NCBI GenBank assembly: GCA_947624305.1
Contig: CANQKC010000011.1
Span: 1-64,000 of the forward strand
Length of the DNA stretch: 64,000 nucleotides
DNA from: an uncultured Monoglobus sp.
GTDB taxonomy: Bacteria > Bacillota > Clostridia > Monoglobales > Monoglobaceae
Reading direction: 5' to 3'
Part shown: piece by piece, positions 56,626 to 64,000 of the stretch
How positions within the stretch are numbered: the stretch's first letter is position 1
Layout: the number at the start of each line of letters is the position of its first letter
Notes under the pieces: model-generated
Told to the model about the DNA's origin: nothing
Seen by the model: only the letters and a program-made list of their open reading frames with translations
The model's database searches: none
Made by a program: the position numbers and the translations under genes

Positions 56626-58035
56626 ATGAACTGGAAAAAACTGCTGTCCGACAGGAGAAAGGGCAGCGTCGCGAAAAAACAGTCGGACGATCTGCGCACC
56701 GAGTTTGAGCGGGATTACCACCGCATTATCGGCAGCGCGTCGTTCCGCAGACTGCAGGACAAGACGCAGGTCTTTCCGCTTGACAAGAGCGACTTTGTCC
56801 GCACGAGGCTGACGCACTCGCTTGAGGTGTCGTCGTTCGCGAAGTCGCTGGGGCAGTCGTGCTTTACTTATATTATAAACAACGGTCTCGATCCCGAGGT
56901 TGACGAGAGCGTGCGCGGCGCGGTGTGCAGCATACTTGAGTGCGCCGGCCTGCTGCACGATATTGGCAACCCGCCGTTCGGGCATTTCGGCGAGACCGCG
57001 ATCCGCGACTGGTTCGGGGAAAATCTTGAGAGGCTTGACGACGACTGCCTGCTCACCGAGCAGATGCAAAACGATCTGCTGCATTTTGAGGGCAACGCGC
57101 AGGCGCTGCGGCTTTTGACCAAGCTCCATTATCTGGTTGATGAAAACGGAATGCACCTGACCTACGCGCTGCTCAACACGATAATCAAATATCCGGTGCC
57201 CTCGGTCGGCATAAACAAAAAGAGCGGCAACATAAAAGATAAAAAAATGGGCTATTACTTGGCCGAAAGCGATATATTTGAGGAAATAACGACCGCGACG
57301 GGCGCGGGCCGCAACCGCTATCCGCTGACGTATCTTTTAGAGGCGGCGGACGACATAGCGTACAAGACCGCCGACATTGAGGACGCGGTCAAAAAAGGCC
57401 TGATAAGCTTTGACGAGCTTATGGGCGACCTGACGTCGGGGCGGCACATGCTCAAAGCCCGGAACGAGGCCGAGAAAAAGGAGTACCTAAAGCTTATCAA
57501 ACGCCTTGAGACGCTGCGCGGCCGCGCACTTGAGCGCGGGATCGCAAATCCGGACGTGAACGCGGTGCAGAACTGGATAATCTCGGTCCAGACCCATATG
57601 CTGCGCGAGGCGACAAAGAGCTTTTGCGAAAATTATAAGACAATTATGAACGGTGAGATGAAAACCGATCTGCTCAGCGCGTCGGCGGCTTTCCCCATAT
57701 CGGAAGCCTTGGGTGAGATCGCCTATCAGCGGGCGTTTTTGTCGGCTCCGATCGTTCGGCTTGAGATCGCCGCGGGAACCATGCTGAATTTCCTGCTTGA
57801 CAAATTCGCGGGCGCGGCGGTGAATTACGATACGGAAAAAGCCCTTTCGTCGATCGACCAAAAGCTTATGAGCATAATCTCTGACAACTATATCCAAAGC
57901 TACAAATTCTGCTCAAAGGGCAGACAGGAGCACGAAAAGCTGTATCTGAGGCTGCTGCTTGTGACCGATTTCATCTGCGGCATGACCGACAGCTACGCCA
58001 AAATGCTCTACCAGGAACTGAGCGGCATCACCTGA
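56626..58035 (+). CDS. dgt: dGTP triphosphohydrolase
   Basis: This 469-residue HD-domain enzyme hydrolyses dGTP to deoxyguanosine and triphosphate. Family blocks include DYHRIIGSASFRRLQDKTQV, FVRTRLTHSLEVSSFAKSLG (first metal His) and CAGLLHDIGNPPFGHFGE (HD pair), then LTYLLEAADDIAYKTADIED (late Asp). Length fits the family. GGAGG precedes the ATG. It is preceded by a palindromic repeat and followed by another repeat. Confidence 0.95.
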   Translation: MNWKKLLSDRRKGSVAKKQSDDLRTEFERDYHRIIGSASFRRLQDKTQVFPLDKSDFVRTRLTHSLEVSSFAKSLGQSCFTYIINNGLDPEVDESVRGAVCSILECAGLLHDIGNPPFGHFGETAIRDWFGENLERLDDDCLLTEQMQNDLLHFEGNAQALRLLTKLHYLVDENGMHLTYALLNTIIKYPVPSVGINKKSGNIKDKKMGYYLAESDIFEEITTATGAGRNRYPLTYLLEAADDIAYKTADIEDAVKKGLISFDELMGDLTSGRHMLKARNEAEKKEYLKLIKRLETLRGRALERGIANPDVNAVQNWIISVQTHMLREATKSFCENYKTIMNGEMKTDLLSASAAFPISEALGEIAYQRAFLSAPIVRLEIAAGTMLNFLLDKFAGAAVNYDTEKALSSIDQKLMSIISDNYIQSYKFCSKGRQEHEKLYLRLLLVTDFICGMTDSYAKMLYQELSGIT

Positions 58036-58043
58036 TCAAACAA

Positions 58044-58106
58044 GTTCACTATTCGCTATTCACTAATCACTACGTTCACTATTCGCTAATAGCTAATCAC
58101 TACGTT
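58044..58106. repeat. Two units of an ATTCGCTA...AATCACTACGTT repeat
   Basis: Two adjacent ~31-bp units both end in CTAATCACTACGTT, the second directly before the ribosome site of the Lrp gene. Related runs occur at 48543 and 50344. Confidence 0.75.
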
Positions 58107-58119
58107 GGGAGGTATTTTT

Positions 58120-58617
58120 ATGGCAAACACATTAAAAAGCAAAATTCTTGACATTCTTCACAAGGACTGCAGAATTTCAAACGAGGAGATCGCGAAAATG
58201 ATCGGCTCCACGACCGAGGAGGTCGCGGCGCTTATCGCCGAGCTTGAGAGCGATGGCGTTATATTGGGCTATGGCGCCAAGGTCAACTGGGACAAGGCTT
58301 ACGGCCCCGACTCGGTGACAGCCTATATTGAGCTCCGCGTGACGCCGATGGAAAGTCTCGGCTTTGACCGGATAGCTGAGCGGATATACCAGTACCCCGA
58401 GGTCAAGTCGATCAACCTGATGAGCGGAAGCTACGACTTCGGCATCACGATCGAGGGCTCCAACATCCGCGAAATCTCGTCGTTTATCTCTGAGCATCTG
58501 GCCACGATGAACTCGGTTGTCGGAACCGCCACCCACTTTGTTTTAAAGCGCTATAAGTTTGACGGCGTTGTGTGTGACCTTCCGGAGAATGACGACAGGG
58601 AGGTAATTTCCTTATGA
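58120..58617 (+). CDS. Lrp/AsnC family transcriptional regulator
   Basis: This 165-residue protein has an N-terminal helix-turn-helix (LKSKILDILHKDCRISNEEI, MIGSTTEEVAALIAELESDG) and a C-terminal RAM domain with the amino-acid sensing fold (VTAYIELRVTPMESLGFDRI, SGSYDFGITIEGSNIREISS). It starts at ATG 58120 with GGGAGGT upstream. The aminotransferase gene overlaps its stop by ATGA, a pairing repeated across Clostridia, so it probably regulates that enzyme in answer to an amino acid. Confidence 0.94.
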   Translation: MANTLKSKILDILHKDCRISNEEIAKMIGSTTEEVAALIAELESDGVILGYGAKVNWDKAYGPDSVTAYIELRVTPMESLGFDRIAERIYQYPEVKSINLMSGSYDFGITIEGSNIREISSFISEHLATMNSVVGTATHFVLKRYKFDGVVCDLPENDDREVISL

Positions 58618-59798
58618 GCTCAAGCTTCAACCCCGAGAGCATGATAAACAGCGTTGTGTCAAACATGCCTCCCTCGGGCATACGCCGATTTTTCGACATC
58701 GCCGCCGAGATGAAGGACTGCATCTCGCTCGGCGTGGGCGAGCCGGATTTTGTGACCCCGTGGCATATCAGGGACAAGGGTATATATTCTCTCGAAAAAG
58801 GGCACACTCATTATACCTCAAATTCCGGCCTTAAAGAACTCAGAATTGAAATAAGCAAATACATGGAACGCCGCTTTGATCTGAAATATGACCCGCTTAC
58901 CCAGTCGGTCGTGACCGTGGGCGGCAGCGAGGCCATTGACCTGTTTTTAAGGGCGGTACTAAACCCCGGCGACGAGGTCCTTGTCTGCGAGCCGAGCTTT
59001 GTGTGCTACAAGCCATTGGTTCAGCTCGCGGGCGGCGTGCCGATCGCCATTGAGACCAAAGCCGAAAACGACTTCCGCCTGACCCCGGATGAGCTAAGAA
59101 CCGCCATAACGCCGAAAACGCGCGTGCTGGTGCTGCCTTATCCCAACAACCCCACGGGCGCGATCATGACCCGCGCCGACCTTGAGGGGATAGCCGAGGT
59201 CCTGCGGAACACAAACATCATGGTGCTTTCAGACGAGATATACGCCGAGCTGACCTACACCGACGAGCGCCACGTCTCGATCGCGGAGCTTGACGGAATG
59301 TATGAGCGCACGGTTATCGTCAGCGGATTTTCAAAAAGCTACGCGATGACGGGCTGGCGCCTCGGCTACGCGCTGGGCCACCCGTCGATCATAAAGGCCA
59401 TGACCAAGGTACATCAGTACGCGATAATGTCGGCACCCACAACGGCCCAATACGCGGCAATTGAGGCGCTGCGGAACGGCGACGCGGACATCAGCGCCAT
59501 GCGCGAGGATTATAACTACCGCAGGCAGGTTATCGTCGGAGGCTTCAACGCCATCGGCCTCGACTGCTTTGAGCCCAAGGGCGCGTTCTACTGCTTCCCC
59601 TGCATCAAAAGCTCGGGAATGGACTCAAACACGTTCTGCGAGACTCTGCTCCACAGCAAAAAGCTGGCGGTCGTGCCGGGCAACGCGTTCGGCGAGAGCG
59701 GCGAGGGCTTTATACGCTGCTCATACGCCTACTCCATAAAAAACATAAACGAGGCGCTTAACCGTGTTGAGGCCTTTATGCGGGAAATAAGAAAATAG
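58614..59798 (+). CDS. Class I/II PLP-dependent aminotransferase
   Basis: This 394-residue fold-type I aminotransferase (subgroup I-gamma) has ISLGVGEPDFVTPWHIRDKG, LPYPNNPTGAIMTRADLEGI, MVLSDEIYAELTY and the PLP-lysine motif SGFSKSYAMTGWRLGY, with late FIRCSYAYS (substrate Arg). Aromatic amino acids or aspartate are likely substrates, but the exact one cannot be read. It is coupled to the Lrp-type gene before it. Confidence 0.94.
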   Translation: MSSSFNPESMINSVVSNMPPSGIRRFFDIAAEMKDCISLGVGEPDFVTPWHIRDKGIYSLEKGHTHYTSNSGLKELRIEISKYMERRFDLKYDPLTQSVVTVGGSEAIDLFLRAVLNPGDEVLVCEPSFVCYKPLVQLAGGVPIAIETKAENDFRLTPDELRTAITPKTRVLVLPYPNNPTGAIMTRADLEGIAEVLRNTNIMVLSDEIYAELTYTDERHVSIAELDGMYERTVIVSGFSKSYAMTGWRLGYALGHPSIIKAMTKVHQYAIMSAPTTAQYAAIEALRNGDADISAMREDYNYRRQVIVGGFNAIGLDCFEPKGAFYCFPCIKSSGMDSNTFCETLLHSKKLAVVPGNAFGESGEGFIRCSYAYSIKNINEALNRVEAFMREIRK

Positions 59799-59833
59799 CA
59801 TTATTACAAAACGATTAAAAATCATGATTTTTA

Positions 59834-59862
59834 TTGAAATCTTTCATATTTTATGGTATAAT
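59834..59862 (+). promoter_or_regulatory. Promoter of a small membrane protein gene
   Basis: TTGAAA (59834-59839), 17 bp, TATAAT (59857-59862) with an added TGG extension. Confidence 0.8.
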
Positions 59863-59902
59863 TTACATATAAAAATCAAAAAATATGAAAGGAGACAGAA
59901 TT

Positions 59903-60385
59903 ATGACAAGCTCACAAAAAGGACTTAGAGTTATTTCGATAATTCTGATCATTCTTGCGATCGTCGCGATACTCGGCTCCGTAATTATGCTGGCCGGCGG
60001 CGCGGGTTCGGCCTATTTAAGCGAGACCGACATCAGCGACCTGACCACCGATACCGGTGACCCCATTACCGCCGACGAGGTTCAGGAGCTGAGCTCAATG
60101 ATGATCGTTCTCGGCATTATATCTCTTATTTCCTCGATAATTATGCTCATCACCGGAATATTCGGCCTTAAAGCTGCGAAGGATCAGACAAAGATCGGCA
60201 AAGCGTACGTTATGGGATTTATCCTGTTCTTTATCGAGTTGTTCTCTTCATGCTTCTCAACCGCTCAATCGGCGTCAACCGGCACGGGCGGCAGTATGGC
60301 GTCGAACATAATAAGCTCACTGGTATCGCTTCTGATTCCCGCGACCTATCTGTTCTTCGCGATAAAAGTTAAAAAAGAGCAATAA
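59903..60385 (+). CDS. Four-helix membrane protein, unknown function
   Basis: This 160-residue protein has four hydrophobic segments (ISIILIILAIVAILGSVIML, MMIVLGIISLISSIIMLITG, AYVMGFILFFIELFSSCF, IISSLVSLLIPATYLFFAIK). A polar loop of about 30 residues rich in Asp and Thr follows the first helix. It has no motif I know; short four-helix proteins of this kind are frequent in Clostridia. GAAAGGAG precedes ATG 59903. It is transcribed alone between a strong promoter and a terminator. Confidence 0.82.
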   Translation: MTSSQKGLRVISIILIILAIVAILGSVIMLAGGAGSAYLSETDISDLTTDTGDPITADEVQELSSMMIVLGIISLISSIIMLITGIFGLKAAKDQTKIGKAYVMGFILFFIELFSSCFSTAQSASTGTGGSMASNIISSLVSLLIPATYLFFAIKVKKEQ

Positions 60386-60390
60386 CAGCC

Positions 60391-60415
60391 AAAGCCCGGC
60401 TCGGCCGGGCTTTTT
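60391..60415 (+). terminator. Terminator of the membrane protein gene
   Basis: AAAGCCCGGC and GCCGGGCTTT pair around TCG, followed by T. Confidence 0.9.
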
Positions 60416-60440
60416 ATTTTAAAGCAAAGCGAGTGAGAGT

Positions 60441-61478
60441 ATGAGTTTGATAACCCGCCTTGAGGCGGATAAAAATTTGAGCGACAGCGAGCTGCGCGCC
60501 CTGCTTGAGACGGACGAATATGACGGCGGGCTGCGCGAGGCGGCGGACAGGGTCCGCAGAAGCGTTTACGGCACGGACGTGTATATTCGCGGCCTGATCG
60601 AGTTTACCAACTGCTGCAAAAACGACTGCTATTACTGCGGAATACGGCGCTCCAACAAAAACGCGGAGCGGTACCGCCTGAGCCGCGAGGAAATTCTTGA
60701 ATGCTGCGCAGAGGGATATGATCTCGGGTTCCGCACCTTTGTGCTGCAGGGCGGCGAGGACCCGTATTACAGCGACGACCTTATCTGCGGAATAGTGTCG
60801 GATATAAGAAAAAATTATCCCGACTGCGCCATAACCCTGTCGATCGGCGAGAAGCCGCGGGAGGGCTATAAGGCCTATTTTGACGCGGGCGCCGACCGCT
60901 ACCTGCTGCGGCACGAGACGGCGGACGCGGAACATTACTCGCGTTTGCACCCCGCATCCATGAGCCTTGACAACCGAAAACGCTGCCTGCTTAATCTCAA
61001 AGAGATAGGCTATCAGGTCGGCTCGGGTTTTATGGTCGGCTCGCCGTACCAGACTACGGACAACCTGATCTCGGACTTGAGATTTCTAAAAAAGCTCGGC
61101 CCGCACATGATCGGAATAGGCCCGTACATCACTCACGCGGACACTCCTTTTAAAAAATTCAAAAGCGGCAGCCTTGAACTCTGCTTAAGGCTGATCTCGA
61201 TCCTGCGTCTGATGTTCCCCGAGGCGCTCATACCCGCCACCACCGCGCTCGGTACGATACATCCGCTCGGCCGCGAAATGGGCCTTAAGGCCGGCGCCAA
61301 CGTGGTCATGCCCAATCTGTCGCCCGTCTCGGTGCGCAAAAAATACGAGCTTTACGAAAATAAGATATGCACAGGCGAGGAGGCGGCCGAGTGCCGCGGC
61401 TGTCTTGAAAGACGGGTCGAGGCGGCAGGCTACCGCGTGGTAACGGACAGGGGCGACAATATCGCCTTTCGGAAATAA
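60441..61478 (+). CDS. hydE: [FeFe]-hydrogenase maturase HydE
   Basis: This 345-residue radical-SAM enzyme helps build the dithiolate bridge of the [FeFe]-hydrogenase H-cluster. The cluster motif CCKNDCYYCGIRRSN (CxxxCxxC) follows IEFTNCC; GFRTFVLQGGEDPYYSDDLI and LLRHETADAEHYSRLHPASM are family-typical, as is the ending PNLSPVSVRKKYELYENKIC. BioB-like relatives exist, but length and motifs fit HydE. The start has only a weak site (GTGAGAG). Neither hydF nor hydG is in the window. It implies hydrogen metabolism. Confidence 0.93.
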   Translation: MSLITRLEADKNLSDSELRALLETDEYDGGLREAADRVRRSVYGTDVYIRGLIEFTNCCKNDCYYCGIRRSNKNAERYRLSREEILECCAEGYDLGFRTFVLQGGEDPYYSDDLICGIVSDIRKNYPDCAITLSIGEKPREGYKAYFDAGADRYLLRHETADAEHYSRLHPASMSLDNRKRCLLNLKEIGYQVGSGFMVGSPYQTTDNLISDLRFLKKLGPHMIGIGPYITHADTPFKKFKSGSLELCLRLISILRLMFPEALIPATTALGTIHPLGREMGLKAGANVVMPNLSPVSVRKKYELYENKICTGEEAAECRGCLERRVEAAGYRVVTDRGDNIAFRK

Positions 61479-61484
61479 TCTTTG

Positions 61485-61513
61485 TTGACACAAGGCTCCA
61501 AAAATGTTAATAT
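61485..61513 (+). promoter_or_regulatory. Promoter of the toroid/DUF4430/ECF operon
   Basis: TTGACA (61485-61490), 17 bp, TAATAT (61508-61513), 31 bp before the toroid gene. The leader is too short to hold a cobalamin riboswitch. Confidence 0.65.
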
Positions 61514-61543
61514 AAACATATCAGACAAAACGGAGATAATGCT

Positions 61544-62488
61544 ATGAAACTCAAAAACGCTTTAATAATTTTTATCGCGCTGCTGACAGTGCCGTTTGGC
61601 TGCTTCGCGGCGGATACGGACTTCAAAACTACCGAGACCGCGAACTATGTTCGGACGGCAGCCATGTCGCCCGCGCCGGGTTCGATCGGCGGCGAATGGG
61701 CGGTGATCGGCGTAAAGCGCTCGGGCATCACGGCGGACGCGTATTTTGACGGCTATCTGCGCAGGCTCGGCGATTTTATGAAAGAAAACGGCGCGAGCGT
61801 CAATCGCTATACCGACTATTCAAGAATTGCCCTCGCGCTGCGCGAACTGGGCCAGAAGGATACATATGGGCTCAGCGCCTATGTGAACGATTATGACAAA
61901 GTGACAAACCAGGGCATTAACGGCCCTATATTCGCTCTTGAGGCCAAACACGCCCTCGGCGACCAGGACACCGTGACAAGAGACAGATATATCGAATATA
62001 TTTTGAGCCGCCAGAGCGCGGACGGCTCCTTCGCTTTGAGCGAGGATATGCCCGACACCGACATAACGGCTATGGCGGTCGCGGCCCTGTCGCTTTATAA
62101 CACGAATATCGAGATCGACCGCGCAATCAACCGCGGATTTCTGTATCTTTCATCCGTGCAGGCGGGCGACGGCAGTTTCGCGCCGACAAGCGGCGAGGAG
62201 GCGAGCTGCGAAAGCACCGCGCAGGTGATCATCGCCATGAAGCGGCACGGTCTAAGACCCGACAACAGATTTTTTGTGAAAAACGGCAATACCCCGTCCG
62301 ACGGCTTAGACCTCTTCCGCAAGAGCGGCGGGGGCTATGCGCACCTCGCCTCGGACTCCGCGCCCGATCAAATGGCGTCGGAGCAAGCCCTGCTCGCCTT
62401 GACCGCGCCCGAGGGAACGCCGAAGACGCTGGTTTACGACTCGATATGGTTCGATGCGTCGCAGGCGTATCTTGAGAGCCAAAGATAA
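61544..62488 (+). CDS. Exported alpha/alpha-toroid protein (transcobalamin alpha-domain-like)
   Basis: This 314-residue exported protein has a signal sequence (residues 1-23) and then an alpha-helical toroid of the prenyltransferase/terpene-cyclase type: ALALRELGQKDTYGLSAYVN, ILSRQSADGSFALSEDMPDT, DITAMAVAALSLY and YLSSVQAGDGSFAPTSGEEA. The end, DNRFFVKNGNTPSDGLDLFR with ASEQALLAL, closely follows the toroid of the SLH protein (DERFVKNGKSAADDLIGF, ATEQGFRALIAL). It lacks a DUF4430 domain; that domain is in the next gene. I infer a corrinoid-binding partner. Confidence 0.83.
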   Translation: MKLKNALIIFIALLTVPFGCFAADTDFKTTETANYVRTAAMSPAPGSIGGEWAVIGVKRSGITADAYFDGYLRRLGDFMKENGASVNRYTDYSRIALALRELGQKDTYGLSAYVNDYDKVTNQGINGPIFALEAKHALGDQDTVTRDRYIEYILSRQSADGSFALSEDMPDTDITAMAVAALSLYNTNIEIDRAINRGFLYLSSVQAGDGSFAPTSGEEASCESTAQVIIAMKRHGLRPDNRFFVKNGNTPSDGLDLFRKSGGGYAHLASDSAPDQMASEQALLALTAPEGTPKTLVYDSIWFDASQAYLESQR

Positions 62489-62518
62489 AAATATAACAGA
62501 CAGAAAGCGTAACACGGA

Positions 62519-63322
62519 ATGAAAAAACGATTAATTATCCCGCTTGCCGCCATGCTTTGCCTGTCTCTCGCCGGGTGCGGCGGAGACAGCCCCGCCCCCG
62601 AGCCTTCGGCCACGAATGAGACATACGCGGGAATAAGAACCGAAAGCAGGTTCTCGCCGGACGGCGAAAGCTCGGAAGCGCCGCAGCCCGCGGCAAGCGC
62701 CGAACCGAACGCGGCACCTGCGCCCTCCGCCGCTGCGAAAAACGCGGGCGGCAGTTCAAGCGTCGCGGCGCGAACCGAAAATGACGTAACAGTTGCGGCG
62801 CAAAACGCCGTAACAAGCGAAAACGCGGCTCCGGACATAAGCTCCGCGTCAAGCTCCGAAAATTCCGCGGAAAACGCGGCCCCGAACGGCGAAAGCGCGC
62901 CTCTGCCCGAGCAGCAGCCCGCCGCTCCCGAAAACAGCAAAAGCACCTGCGCGTTTTTGATCGACTGCTCAAAGGCGCTTGAATACCCGGGCCTGAGCGG
63001 CAGCCTCCGCTCCGCCCTGCCGCAGAACGGCGTGCTCTACGGCGGCAGCCCCGAGGTCAAAGACGGCGACAGCGTTTTTGACCTGCTGCAGCGTATCACG
63101 CGGGAAAACGGAATACCTATGGAGTTTTCGTCCTCTCCGGGCTTCGGCTCAAAGTATATCGAGGGCATAAACTCGCTGTATGAGTTTGACTGCGGCCCAA
63201 ACTCGGGCTGGGTGTATTTTGTGAACGGCGAGAAGCCTGGAGTGGGCTGCGATAAATATGAAATAAAGCCCGGCGACGATGTGCGCTGGTACTACACACT
63301 GGACTTAGGCAACGATATATAG
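62519..63322 (+). CDS. DUF4430 lipoprotein (transcobalamin beta-domain-like)
   Basis: This 267-residue lipoprotein has a lipobox LSLAGC (Cys at residue 20), a long low-complexity Ala/Glu/Ser/Pro linker (20-140) and a C-terminal DUF4430 domain (about 145-267): DSVFDLLQRITRENGIP, YIEGINSLYEFDCGPNSGWV, YFVNGEKPGVGCDKYEIKPG, DDVRWYYTLD. DUF4430 is also called transcobalamin-like C-terminal. It sits 30 bp after the toroid gene and 9 bp before the ECF T-component gene. The SD is weak, so coupling from upstream is likely. I infer that it completes the toroid as the second half of a binding site. Confidence 0.87.
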   Translation: MKKRLIIPLAAMLCLSLAGCGGDSPAPEPSATNETYAGIRTESRFSPDGESSEAPQPAASAEPNAAPAPSAAAKNAGGSSSVAARTENDVTVAAQNAVTSENAAPDISSASSSENSAENAAPNGESAPLPEQQPAAPENSKSTCAFLIDCSKALEYPGLSGSLRSALPQNGVLYGGSPEVKDGDSVFDLLQRITRENGIPMEFSSSPGFGSKYIEGINSLYEFDCGPNSGWVYFVNGEKPGVGCDKYEIKPGDDVRWYYTLDLGNDI

Positions 63323-63331
63323 GAGAAAATT

Positions 63332-64000
63332 ATGCGTGATGAATTTTCACGGTTCCATCCGACGGTAAACTTTTTATACTTCGCCGCTGTGATCGTATTC
63401 GCGGCGATATATATGAGCCCGCCCCTGGTCGCGATCTCGCTGGCCGCGGCGCTCATATACTCGATTTACATGGGCGGCGCGCGGTCGCTCAAATTCAGCA
63501 TGCTCATAATACTTCCGATAGGGCTGTTCGCCGCGCTTATAAACATAGCGTTCAACCACAACGGCATGACGGTCCTGACCTATCTGCCAACCGGCAACCC
63601 GATAACTCTTGAGTCGATAGTCTACGGCCTGTGCGCCGCGGCGCTTCTGGCCGATGTGATACTCTGGTTTTTCTGCTTCAACAAGGTCATCACGTCCGAC
63701 AAGTTCATATATCTGTTCGGTCGGATAATCCCGTCGCTGTCGCTTGTGCTTTCAATGGTCCTGCGCTTTATCCCGCGTTTCCGCCATCAGCACCATTCGG
63801 TCGTGACCGCGCAGAAGAGCCTTGTCAAGGCGGGCGGCAAAAACGGCTTTATATCAAAGATTAAGCACGGCGCCAATGTGTTCTCGATCATGCTCACATG
63901 GTCGCTTGAGAACTCGATAATCACGGCGGACTCAATGAATTCGCGCGGCTACGGCTTAAAGGGCAGAACAGCCTTTTCGCGCTATCGCTTCTATTCGAGG
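63332..64000 (+). CDS. ecfT: ECF transporter T component (partial, cut by window end)
   Basis: The first 223 codons of a polytopic membrane protein (at least five hydrophobic segments) with EcfT features: SLSLVLSMVLRFIPRFRHQH and the coupling-helix signature DSMNSRGYGLKGRTAF, which matches the Ala-Arg-Gly box of EcfT/CbiQ. EcfT links a substrate-binding S component to the EcfA ATPases. AGGAGA lies seven bases before the ATG. The gene runs off the window without a stop, so S and A components are expected beyond the edge. It is operonic with the toroid and DUF4430 genes. Confidence 0.9.
   Translation, partial: MRDEFSRFHPTVNFLYFAAVIVFAAIYMSPPLVAISLAAALIYSIYMGGARSLKFSMLIILPIGLFAALINIAFNHNGMTVLTYLPTGNPITLESIVYGLCAAALLADVILWFFCFNKVITSDKFIYLFGRIIPSLSLVLSMVLRFIPRFRHQHHSVVTAQKSLVKAGGKNGFISKIKHGANVFSIMLTWSLENSIITADSMNSRGYGLKGRTAFSRYRFYSR

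Noticed and set aside
61479-61543. Cobalamin riboswitch before the toroid/ECF operon
   Set aside because: The gap after hydE is 65 bp and holds a promoter; none of the aptamer landmarks are there.
1-64000. tRNA or rRNA genes
   Set aside because: I looked for tRNA-like TTCGANTC and CCA-ended blocks and rRNA-like conserved stretches by eye and saw none; a tRNAscan run would settle this.

Overview
The window reads as a chromosome segment from a strictly anaerobic, spore-forming, S-layer-bearing member of the Clostridia (Bacillota). Sporulation genes are scattered through it: yabP-yabQ-divIC-yabR, a ylmC/ymxH gene, spoIIM, spoIVA and a 29-codon spoVM. Lysine/DAP synthesis uses DapL plus DapF. 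The anaerobic markers nrdG and hydE are present, and four surface or secreted proteins carry SLH or SLH-like modules. Coding DNA is GC-rich and intergenic DNA AT-rich, with many near-consensus TTGACA-17-TATAAT promoters. I cannot place it below class level. I saw no rRNA, tRNA or CRISPR.

Layout. 0-11.6 kb: a housekeeping/sporulation block on + (yabP, yabQ, divIC, S1-domain protein, NfeD, stomatin-like, YebC, YhaO/YhaN nuclease pair, Asp23, FakA, RecG). 11.6-17.2 kb: an accessory stretch with an orphan HicB-type regulator over palindromic operators, a Phd/YefM-RelE pair, a YczE-like membrane protein, a K+/H+ antiporter and a MATE exporter. 17.3-34.4 kb: dapF-dapL, ylmC, a Noc-like ParB, a large secreted papain-family protease, metY, an AraC regulator, spoIIM, a coupled M42 peptidase pair, polA, coaE, a lytic transglycosylase and an M18 aminopeptidase. 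34.4-45.7 kb: a surface-protein region with a cohesin/SLH/dockerin protein, nrdG, a second SLH protein, a stalk-domain protein, a second toxin-antitoxin pair and a 1104-residue SLH protein read from the minus strand behind a cobalamin riboswitch. 45.7-50.8 kb: a DtxR-type regulator, GtrA, a beta-propeller-like protein, then a repeat-rich, partly AT-rich accessory island with a secreted protein and a 56-residue peptide. 50.8-61.5 kb: spoIVA, spoVM, gltX, metG, dgt, an Lrp regulator with its aminotransferase, and hydE. 61.5-64 kb: a secreted alpha/alpha-toroid protein, a DUF4430 lipoprotein and the start of an ECF transporter T-component cut by the window edge.

The main discovery is a candidate corrinoid-capture system built like vertebrate intrinsic factor/transcobalamin, whose two domains are an alpha6/alpha6 toroid and a C-terminal beta domain (the InterPro 'transcobalamin-like C-terminal' or DUF4430 family). 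Here both domains occur fused on an S-layer-anchored protein controlled by a B12 riboswitch. They occur again as two separate exported proteins directly upstream of an ECF transporter gene. The two toroids share a conserved tail motif, so the loci look like paralogous forms of one device: capture at the S-layer, hand-over to a lipoprotein, import by ECF. Ligand and transport are inferred; the riboswitch, domain order and gene order are visible.

Secondary points: an M42 peptidase paralogue that has lost nearly all metal ligands, spoVM beside spoIVA, operator palindromes at the hicB promoter, a MetRS with an altered KMSKS loop, and several families of interspersed palindromic repeats.
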